Source: an uncultured Verrucomicrobium sp. | Lineage (GTDB): Bacteria > Verrucomicrobiota > Verrucomicrobiia > Methylacidiphilales > GAS474 | Assembly (NCBI GenBank): GCA_903889845.1 | Contig: CAISZB010000333.1 | Coordinates: 1-9,611, forward strand | Reading direction: 5' to 3' | DNA: 9,611 nt | Part shown: piece by piece, positions 1 through 4,896 of the stretch | Layout of the letters: every line of letters begins with the position of its first letter | Position numbering within the stretch: position 1 is the stretch's first letter | The notes under the pieces: model-generated | Seen by the model: only the letters and a program-made list of their open reading frames with translations | Databases searched by the model: none | What the model was told of the DNA's origin: nothing | Position numbers and translations under genes: made by a program

Positions 1-19
1 GATTTCTTTTTATCCCCTA

Positions 20-84
20 CCGGGGGTGTCGGCCTCACGGCCTCAACCCCCGGCTAATAGCTGGCATCCCTCCGGGATGCTTTT
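20..84 (+). repeat. Double-hairpin repeat-like element with terminator-like 3' end
   Basis: Two hairpins follow each other. The first has perfect 8-base arms at 20-27 (CCGGGGGT) and 46-53 (ACCCCCGG), enclosing a tandem duplication of CGGCCTCA at 30-37 and 38-45. The second has perfect 7-base arms at 64-70 (GCATCCC) and 74-80 (GGGATGC), with a TCC loop, directly followed by TTTT at 81-84. Read on the plus strand the second hairpin would serve as an intrinsic terminator for a gene left of the window, although the T-run is short. The whole block resembles the dispersed structured repeats I recall from Planctomycetes and Verrucomicrobia genomes, but that is recollection and a single copy in this window cannot prove it. 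The structure is seen directly; the role is inferred. Confidence 0.4.
64..84 (+). terminator. Possible intrinsic terminator of an upstream gene
   Basis: This is a 7-base-pair perfect stem (64-70 with 74-80) with a three-base loop, followed at once by four T residues. Geometry and position fit a rho-independent terminator for a plus-strand gene ending before the window. The short T-run and the adjoining repeat-like hairpin leave open that it is simply part of a repeat element. Confidence 0.35.
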
Positions 85-105
85 GCGTCAACGTGAGGTA
101 AAAAT

Positions 106-130
106 GCTCTAGTTCTGTTACATCAGAGCA
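106..130 (-). terminator. Weak candidate terminator for the minus-strand membrane-protein gene
   Basis: GCTCT (106-110) can pair with AGAGC (125-129). Read on the minus strand the stem is followed after one base by five T residues (complement of AAAAA at 100-104). The stem is only five to six pairs with a long loop, so this is a weak call. It lies about 150 bases beyond the stop of the membrane-protein gene that ends at 282. Confidence 0.2.
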
Positions 131-134
131 GGGA

Positions 135-183
135 CTGCCTGCGCGATAGCGCAATCCACCCCAAAGGGGAAACAAACTGGCAG
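135..183 (+). other. Possible structured RNA: three-way-junction fold
   Basis: CTGCC at 135-139 pairs with GGCAG at 179-183 and encloses two perfect hairpins. One is TGCGC 140-144 with GCGCA 149-153 (GATA loop), which would stack directly on the closing stem. The other is CCCC 159-162 with GGGG 166-169 (AAA loop). Such a nested arrangement, 30 bases before a strong ribosome-binding site at 201-207, is compatible with a 5' leader element or small RNA. I do not recognise a known riboswitch class. Base pairing is seen directly and function is unknown; the stems are short and GC-rich, so chance is possible. Confidence 0.25.
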
Positions 184-213
184 GGGCGGGAGCCACCCTT
201 GGGAGGAATCACC

Positions 214-303
214 ATGGGGGGAAGATTCTCCCCACACTTAGCACAGGGCCAGGAAGCAACCGCCTCCCTACCTATTCTTCCTCACTCCGTCTCGGAAAAG
301 TAA
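214..303 (+). CDS. Candidate 29-aa small protein with a strong ribosome-binding site
   Basis: An ATG at 214 opens a 29-codon frame ending in TAA at 301-303. It is preceded by GGGAGGA (201-207) with a six-base spacer, the best Shine-Dalgarno arrangement in this window, where most genes have none. The start codon lies in a possible hairpin (GGGG after the ATG with CCCC near 230), which could control its translation. The peptide starts MGGRFSPHLAQGQ and ends SVSEK, with no membrane segment or recognised motif. Its last 22 bases overlap the 3' end of the opposite-strand membrane-protein gene. It may be a small protein, a leader peptide or chance; codon evidence is too short to decide. Confidence 0.25.
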   Translation: MGGRFSPHLAQGQEATASLPILPHSVSEK

Positions 304-1106
304 TATTCAACTTCTCCGTCCGACGCATCGTAGATCATTACAATCGCCCCTGCCTTCATCACCTCATCGGTAGTGGCCCACATCTCACGACCTCCCTTAC
401 CCAGAGTCACCGTTTTCTCAATCGGGAAACGGTAGCGCATTGCCCATTGGATGTACCCATCCCACCCTCGGGCATAATCGTGGAACAACCTCCCGTTCGA
501 AACCGGCTTGAGCGAACGAGGCCGTATTCGATCAAAGGTTTCTCGACTCGCATGAAATTGGAGGACGACATGCGTTATTCCAAGGAAAGTATTGTCACGG
601 AGGCTCCGGATGTCCGAGACATCTTTACTTGGCCAGACATCAAACTCGCATTTGTAAGCCCAATCCGGCTTGAAGTCAGCTACGAGTTGCTCCACTGAGC
701 CCCGCCCAAGCACAAGAAATTCATAAGCATGGGATATCAGTAAAAGAGCCAAGACCGTCCGCGGAAGCCATGCCACCTTTCCCTTAAGCCACTTCTTTAA
801 ACCGTAGTGTAACGCCAAAATAGCAAGCCAAGGCGCGACCAGAAAAGAATCGACGATGAGCCAGAGAATTAATCCCCAATCCATTGCCACAGAGACAGCA
901 AAAACCATCAGCCCGACGAAACCCAAGCTGGTCAGCCATCTCCACAGTACCGCTTTTTTCGAACCATCACCTACTCCGACGTAAATCAAGAGCGTCGCGC
1001 CAAAGAAGAATCCCAAGAAAATCAAATTGGCTATTCCCCCCAAGTCACAGTCCACCGCAGGCTGAACTTGCGGCCACGTCGCATGAATCCTTTCATAAAG
1101 GTCCAT
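282..1106 (-). CDS. Hypothetical four-helix membrane protein
   Basis: This 274-residue protein is not one I recognise. It has a short N-terminal segment, then four hydrophobic stretches that should span the membrane, at about residues 25-45, 56-75, 78-100 and 113-132. A soluble domain of about 140 residues follows, rich in Trp, Tyr and charged residues, ending in an acidic tail (DGEVEYYFSETE). No catalytic motif is visible. The start at 1106 puts the first helix shortly after a 24-residue soluble lead; GAGGA lies immediately before the ATG, too close to be a good Shine-Dalgarno. It is divergent from the nucleoside phosphorylase-like gene with 107 bases between them. Base composition is clearly lower in GC than the genes to its right (about 53% in one sampled 60-base line against about 72% in a line of the neighbouring operon), which suggests recent acquisition. 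Opposite-strand frames here look like shadows, because only this strand gives an organised hydrophobic pattern. Confidence 0.7.
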   Translation of the reverse strand: MDLYERIHATWPQVQPAVDCDLGGIANLIFLGFFFGATLLIYVGVGDGSKKAVLWRWLTSLGFVGLMVFAVSVAMDWGLILWLIVDSFLVAPWLAILALHYGLKKWLKGKVAWLPRTVLALLLISHAYEFLVLGRGSVEQLVADFKPDWAYKCEFDVWPSKDVSDIRSLRDNTFLGITHVVLQFHASRETFDRIRPRSLKPVSNGRLFHDYARGWDGYIQWAMRYRFPIEKTVTLGKGGREMWATTDEVMKAGAIVMIYDASDGEVEYYFSETE

Positions 1107-1121
1107 TCCTCAAGCTAATCC

Positions 1122-1131
1122 CCAATATTGG
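1122..1131. promoter_or_regulatory. Small perfect palindrome in divergent intergenic region
   Basis: CCAATATTGG is a perfect 10-base palindrome in the 107-base gap between two divergent genes, 16 bases upstream of the membrane-protein start and 82 bases upstream of the phosphorylase-like start. The location suits an operator. The length is short and no clear -35/-10 pair could be assigned nearby, so the assignment is weak. The remainder of the gap is pyrimidine-rich on the plus strand and shows nothing else I can support. Confidence 0.15.
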
Positions 1132-1213
1132 CTCAGTCAGGCCCCAAATTTCCAAATCGCCGCTTTCCTTATCTTTCCAACCGCCTCCTCTTCCCCCAAA
1201 CTCCGGGCAACGC

Positions 1214-2212
1214 ATGTCCTCTCCCGCCGATTTCCCCTACGACGGTCCCCGCGCCGCTTTTGCCAGCCTCACCGGCAGCCCGCTCTGGTCGCTCCCCATC
1301 GACGCCGTCGTCGCCGCCTTCGTGGCGCGGGGGTGGACGCACCGGGGCGGGAAGCGGGTGCCGACCCCCTACGGCCTCGGCCCGGAGGTCCACGCCTTCG
1401 ACATCCCCCAGGCCGACGGCTCTCTTCGTCCCTTCATCTGGATTCCTTCCTACGGGGACATCCTGGGGGAGGAAACCCAGTCGGCCACCACGCTGCGGCG
1501 CGTCTTCTGGATCTTGTGGAAGGCGGGCGTCGAGGCCGCGATCGTCGGCGGAAACTCGGGCGTCTGCGACCCGCGCCCCCATTCCGATCCCGCCTCGATC
1601 CAGCCCGGCGACCTCGTCCTGCCGTGGAGTTACCGGACCCACCAGGAACACCGCGGTCTGCCCGGCACCCCCTACGCCGCCCCGTGGCCCCGGCACAACC
1701 TCTTCCTCGACGCCCCCTTCTGCCCCGCCCTCGCCGCGCAACTCCTCCCCCTCGCGCAGGCCTACGAGGCGAAGGGGACCCTCCGCAAGGTCCACACCCC
1801 GGAGACCGTCCGCGCCGCCCTCGTTCAGGTCGAAACCGTGACCTTCGAGACCGACTTCGACGTCCTCATGTGGCGCGCGATCAATAAAACGATCTCCGAC
1901 ATGGAACCGGGGAAGCCTCCCGTCGCCACCCTCCACGGCGATTGCCTCAACCCGCTCCTGGCCCGGTTCCTGGGCATCCACCTCCTCTACTACCACCTCG
2001 TCTGCAACTACGCCCAGGGCCTCGGCACCGGGGAGATCCACGAGACCCTCACCGGCCTCTTCCTCGACGCCTACCCCGCCATGACGATCGACATTGAGGG
2101 GAAGCTGGCCGAGACCCTGACCCTCCCGCACGACGACCCCGCCTGCCGCTGCCGGGCCAGCCTCATGGAAAACCCGCCCGTCTTCGCCGAGGCGATGAGC
2201 GGCTGCCGCTAG
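1214..2212 (+). CDS. Divergent MTAP/PNP-family nucleoside phosphorylase-like protein
   Basis: The 332-residue product aligns by eye with 5'-methylthioadenosine phosphorylase and purine nucleoside phosphorylase, which split a (deoxy)nucleoside with phosphate into base and sugar 1-phosphate. Supporting segments are TPYG (51-54, as TPFG in MTAP), SIQPGDLVLP (128-137, as IQPGDIVI), APFCP (167-171, as EPFCP), FET (211-213) and CNYAQGLG (264-271) at the base-recognition loop. Key differences: there is no N-terminal GG(T/S)G phosphate loop; the R-H-G-x-x-H phosphate motif reads PSYGD (78-82); the loop usually TTACGS reads GGNSGV (112-117); GPRFE is reduced to TFE; and the Met-Thr of the ribose pocket reads His-Gly (241-242). 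A standard phosphorylase reaction is therefore uncertain. The frame is open further upstream to 884, but that part runs antisense to the membrane gene and is not family-like, so ATG 1214 is preferred. No Shine-Dalgarno is visible. It is the first gene of a unit with the two genes below, 45 bases before the next start. Confidence 0.75.
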   Translation: MSSPADFPYDGPRAAFASLTGSPLWSLPIDAVVAAFVARGWTHRGGKRVPTPYGLGPEVHAFDIPQADGSLRPFIWIPSYGDILGEETQSATTLRRVFWILWKAGVEAAIVGGNSGVCDPRPHSDPASIQPGDLVLPWSYRTHQEHRGLPGTPYAAPWPRHNLFLDAPFCPALAAQLLPLAQAYEAKGTLRKVHTPETVRAALVQVETVTFETDFDVLMWRAINKTISDMEPGKPPVATLHGDCLNPLLARFLGIHLLYYHLVCNYAQGLGTGEIHETLTGLFLDAYPAMTIDIEGKLAETLTLPHDDPACRCRASLMENPPVFAEAMSGCR

Positions 2213-2257
2213 CCGTTAGCCGGAAAAGACCATCGGGGTGCAAGGACGCAACAACCC

Positions 2258-3661
2258 ATGACCGAAGCCGATCTCCTCATCCGGGGCGGGTACGTCGCCC
2301 TCCCGGGGAAGATGGCCCGCGTCGACCTCGTCGTGGCCGGCGGAAAGATCGCGGCCCTCGCTCCCGGTCTGGAACTACCCCCCTCCGCCGTCCACGCCGT
2401 CCTCGAAGCCTCCGGCCTCCTCATCCTTCCCGGCGCCATCGACGCCGCCGTCCGCTTCCTCCCCGCGACGGTCGAGACCCGGATCACTCCCACCAGCATC
2501 GGGGCCGCCTTCGCCGCCGGGGGCGGCACCCTCTACGCCGACCTCCCCGGCGGGCGCAACCTCCCCGTCTTCGATCCCGAGGGGTTCGAGCGGAAGAAGG
2601 CCTTCCTCCTCGCCCACTCCCGGACCGACTTCGCCCTGTGGGCCGGGATCAGCGGCAGCACCGCGCACCTGAAGCAGATGGAGGCGCTGCGCGACCTCGG
2701 CATCGTCGGCTTCCACGCCGTCCTCGCCCCGGCGGAGCGGGACGGCCTGCCCCCCGTCGCCGCCCGCCTCCTCCTGAAGGCGATGAAGATGGCCGCCCGC
2801 CTCGGCCTCCCCGTCCACCTCCATCCCGAGGCGGGCGTGCCGGAGTTGCCCCAATCAGGATCAGGAGGCCCCCGCGCCGCCTTCCTCCTCTGCCGTCCGG
2901 AGAAGGCCGAGACCGAGGCCGTCCGGATCGCCCTCGACCTCGCCGGGGAGGCCGGATGCGCCCTCTTCCTCTCCCCCCTCACCCTCCCGGCCTCCCTCGC
3001 CCTCGTCGAGGAGGCCCGGAAAAAGCATCCCGCCCCCGTCGTCGTCACCGGCGCCGCCGCCCACCACCTCCTCTTCTCCGAGGAAGACGGCGCCGCCGCC
3101 GAGGCCGCGGCCCTAAAAAAAGAGAAAGAAAAAGCGCCCCCCCCCGGCCTCCTCCGAGGCCGCCCCCTCCCTCCGCTCCGGCCCGAGGCCGTCCGCGCCG
3201 CCTTCCTCGCCGCCGCCGTCGCGGGCCGGATCGACCTCCTCGGCTCCGGCCACGCGGAGGCCCACGGCATGCAGACGGCCCAGAACGCCTTCCCCGCCCT
3301 CCTCACCCGCTCCGACCTCGCGCCGGAGACCGGCGACGGGCGCGCCCGCCTCGCCGACCGCTTCGGCACCGCCGCCGCCGCCCTCCTGGGCCCCGGCATC
3401 GCCGCCCGGAAGGGGAGCATCGCCCCGGGCCGCGATGCCGACCTCCTCTTCCTCGACCTCGACGAGGCCTACCGCGTCGATCCCGCCGGACTCCTTTACG
3501 AAACGCACACTCCCATCGGCCCCAGCCTCTACGCCGGGCAGATCCAGGGCGGGCGGATCGTCCGCGTCCTCCAGCGGGGCCGCACCCTTTTCAGCAACGG
3601 CCGCATGGCGAAGATTGTCAAAGGCCGCGAAGTCTGCTTCATTCCTCGGCAAGAGAGTTAG
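2258..3661 (+). CDS. Allantoinase/dihydropyrimidinase-fold protein lacking metal ligands
   Basis: This 467-residue protein is about as long as allantoinase (AllB), which opens the hydantoin ring of allantoin with a two-metal centre. The fold is clear from end to end: N-terminal DLLIRGGYV and GGKIAAL (28-34), ILPGAIDA (56-63), LGIVGF (147-152), LPVHLHPE (184-191), and a well-kept C-terminus with KGSIAPGRDADLLFLD (385-400). Aligned with E. coli AllB from memory, the metal site is mostly gone. DxHxH reads D62-A-A64-V-R66; the carboxylated Lys of GFK is His153; the HVxH strand reads FLSP (237-240); and the catalytic Asp of SDHSP is Gly331 in SGHAE. His189 and the CPHY-type His (269 or 270) remain. 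Residues about 279-306 are a low-complexity insert (KKEKEKAPPP). Catalysis by the usual mechanism is unlikely; a structural or sensory pseudoenzyme role, as for inactive dihydroorotases that support aspartate transcarbamoylase, is an inference. ATG 2258 has AAGGA at 2242-2246, 11 bases upstream. The next gene follows after 17 bases. Confidence 0.8.
   Translation: MTEADLLIRGGYVALPGKMARVDLVVAGGKIAALAPGLELPPSAVHAVLEASGLLILPGAIDAAVRFLPATVETRITPTSIGAAFAAGGGTLYADLPGGRNLPVFDPEGFERKKAFLLAHSRTDFALWAGISGSTAHLKQMEALRDLGIVGFHAVLAPAERDGLPPVAARLLLKAMKMAARLGLPVHLHPEAGVPELPQSGSGGPRAAFLLCRPEKAETEAVRIALDLAGEAGCALFLSPLTLPASLALVEEARKKHPAPVVVTGAAAHHLLFSEEDGAAAEAAALKKEKEKAPPPGLLRGRPLPPLRPEAVRAAFLAAAVAGRIDLLGSGHAEAHGMQTAQNAFPALLTRSDLAPETGDGRARLADRFGTAAAALLGPGIAARKGSIAPGRDADLLFLDLDEAYRVDPAGLLYETHTPIGPSLYAGQIQGGRIVRVLQRGRTLFSNGRMAKIVKGREVCFIPRQES
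3115..3145 (+). repeat. Homopolymer-rich coding segment (A7 and C9 runs)
   Basis: Inside the amidohydrolase-like gene there is a run of seven A (3115-3121), a purine-rich AG stretch, and then nine C (3137-3145). They encode the Lys/Glu/Pro-rich insert around residues 287-296. Runs of this length in a coding frame are prone to slippage, so this is a site for sequencing error or phase-variable frameshifting. The frame is open across it here, and family similarity resumes on the far side in the same frame. Confidence 0.6.
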
Positions 3662-3678
3662 GTTTCTCCCACGCCTTC

Positions 3679-4431
3679 ATGCCACCGCTCCTAGGACACA
3701 CCCGCACCCGCGTCACGGCCCGCCACGCGCTCATCACCCAGGACACCCTCAACTACCTCCCCACCGTCGGCCTGACGAAGGCGCGGATCGCCACCCTCGT
3801 CTCCTCCGGCCTCGGCGCACGGTTCTTCTCCGGCCTCCTCCTCTTCGACGCCGACGGCGCGGCCACCCTTTCGGAGGGGCCGACGGAGACCTTCCTCTAC
3901 GTCCTCGCCGGCGGCTGCACCGTCGATGCCGGTCCGGCGCAGGTGAAGCGGATCGCCCCCGGCGGCTACCTCTTCATCCCGGCCCAGCACGGCTGCACCC
4001 TCTCCGGGGCGGAGAAGGAGACGCAGATCCTCCTCGTCCAGAAAACCTACCGCCCCCTCCCCGACGTCGCCCCGCCCCGGATGATCGTGGGACGCGGCGG
4101 CCAGATCCAGCCCCAGCCCTACCAGGGCGATCCCGACACCCGCATCCAGCCCTTCCTTCCCGACGAGCAGGGGTTCGACATGTCCGTGGCCCTCTTCACC
4201 TTCCAGCCCGGCGCCAGCTTCCCCGGCGCGGGCGTCCACGGCGCGGAGCACGGCCTCTTCTTCCTGCAGGGGCAGGGCATCTGCCGCCTCGACGACTCGT
4301 GGTATCCCGTGAAGGACGGCGACTCCGTCTGGGCCGCACCGCTTTGCCCCCAATGGTTCGTCGCCACCGGGAAGACCCCCGCCCAGTTCCTCCTCTTCCG
4401 GGAGACGAACCGGCTGGCGGAAGTGCTGTAG
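3679..4431 (+). CDS. allE: (S)-ureidoglycine aminohydrolase-family bicupin (AllE-like)
   Basis: The 250-residue product matches the bicupin family of (S)-ureidoglycine aminohydrolase, the Mn-dependent enzyme that releases ammonia from ureidoglycine in ureide breakdown. The N-terminal cupin carries ETFLYVLAGG (70-79) and GGYLFIPA (95-102). The C-terminal cupin carries EQGFDM (163-168), the metal loop VHGAEHG (186-192), LQGQGICRL (196-204), DSWYPVKDGD (206-215) and PQWF (224-227). Aligned without gaps to the Arabidopsis enzyme (numbers from memory, offset 50), His237, His241 and Gln275 are kept as His187, His191 and Gln225. Glu235 is Gly185, and pocket residues Tyr252, Tyr287 and Lys291 are Cys202, Phe237 and Arg241. 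Family membership is firm; the exact substrate is doubtful. ATG 3679 gives the family's usual N-terminus and lies 17 bases after the previous stop, so co-expression is likely. No clear Shine-Dalgarno is visible. Confidence 0.82.
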   Translation: MPPLLGHTRTRVTARHALITQDTLNYLPTVGLTKARIATLVSSGLGARFFSGLLLFDADGAATLSEGPTETFLYVLAGGCTVDAGPAQVKRIAPGGYLFIPAQHGCTLSGAEKETQILLVQKTYRPLPDVAPPRMIVGRGGQIQPQPYQGDPDTRIQPFLPDEQGFDMSVALFTFQPGASFPGAGVHGAEHGLFFLQGQGICRLDDSWYPVKDGDSVWAAPLCPQWFVATGKTPAQFLLFRETNRLAEVL

Positions 4432-4441
4432 CCCCCTTCGC

Positions 4442-4484
4442 AAAAAAAAGAGCCCGCCCACCGGTAACCAACCGGCGGACGGGC
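4442..4484 (-). terminator. Intrinsic terminator of the chemoreceptor gene
   Basis: Arms at 4452-4465 and 4471-4484 pair over 14 positions with a five-base loop. The two positions that mismatch on the plus strand become G-U pairs on the minus strand, and there the stem is followed after two bases by eight T residues (complement of the A-run 4442-4449). It therefore works for the minus-strand chemoreceptor transcript, whose last stop is at 4549. The same stem may also slow transcripts of the convergent operon ending at 4431, but without a T-run in that direction. Confidence 0.8.
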
Positions 4485-4508
4485 CTTACTACTCTGGACT
4501 ATTTGACT

Positions 4509-4528
4509 CTTTCCCCACCCGGGGAAAG
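4509..4528. other. Perfect 8-bp hairpin between convergent genes
   Basis: CTTTCCCC (4509-4516) and GGGGAAAG (4521-4528) pair perfectly around an ACCC loop. It sits in the 3' untranslated part of the chemoreceptor gene, just before its terminator on the minus strand. No T-run follows on either strand, so it is not a classical terminator; it may help 3'-end stability or termination of the convergent transcript. Confidence 0.35.
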
Positions 4529-4548
4529 GCTGGATCGCTCTCGCGAAA

Positions 4549-4896
4549 TCATTGCTGATGGAACGCCCCGGACCGCGCCGCCCCCTGGCGGGCGGGGAGG
4601 CGGACGGGAGCCGCGGCGCGGCGATGCGTGTGCATCGGGATCGCGTCGTCATGGGCGGGGGACGAGGCCTGGCCCTGCTCCCCGCTCCCGCCGACCAACC
4701 GGGCGAGGACGCCGACGGCGTGGCGCAGCTCGTTCGCCTGGGCGTTGAGTTCCTCGGAGGCGCTGGCGCTTTCCTCGGCCCCGGCGGCGTTGCTCTGCGT
4801 CAGCTTGTCCATCTCGGAGACCGCCGTGCTGATCTGGTCGAGGCCGGAGGTCTGCTCCTTCGAGGCCGTCGCGATGGTGCCGACGAGGCCGTCGAC
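4549..4896 (-). pseudogene. Severed C-terminal part of the chemoreceptor (in-frame after TAA)
   Basis: After the TAA at 4897-4899 the same reading frame continues for 115 sense codons to TGA at 4549-4551. It begins VDGLVGTIATASKEQ and goes on through MDKLTQSNAAGAEES, SASEELNAQANEL and VGVLARLVGG. This is the normal return strand of the cytoplasmic coiled coil, including the second methylation segment, followed by a low-complexity tail. No further stop or frameshift is seen. An ATG at 4810-4812 (the M of MDKL) could start an 87-residue fragment, but there is no evidence of a ribosome-binding site. It is best read as the remnant of one chemoreceptor gene cut by a single nonsense codon; sequencing error or readthrough are alternatives. 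Confidence 0.8.

Noticed and set aside
85..281. Known riboswitch, tRNA or CRISPR-like element
   Set aside because: No cloverleaf, no spaced direct repeats and no conserved boxes of the riboswitch classes I know were found; only the short stems listed.
447..698. 83-codon plus-strand frame within the membrane-protein gene
   Set aside because: It lies wholly antisense to the gene with organised hydrophobic segments and has no recognisable motif or ribosome-binding site.
884..1213. N-terminal extension of the phosphorylase-like frame
   Set aside because: The extra 110 codons run antisense to the membrane-protein gene and give a Pro/Ser/Arg-rich sequence with no family likeness. ATG 1214 immediately precedes the conserved protein.
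2638..3678. Long upstream extension of the AllE-like frame
   Set aside because: It is an Arg/Pro-rich shadow of the amidohydrolase-like gene in another frame. The family N-terminus begins at 3679.
4119..4652. Idea that a frameshift rather than a nonsense codon breaks the chemoreceptor
   Set aside because: Reading codon by codon across 4813-4920 shows the family sequence continuing in the same frame directly after TAA, so no base gain or loss is needed.
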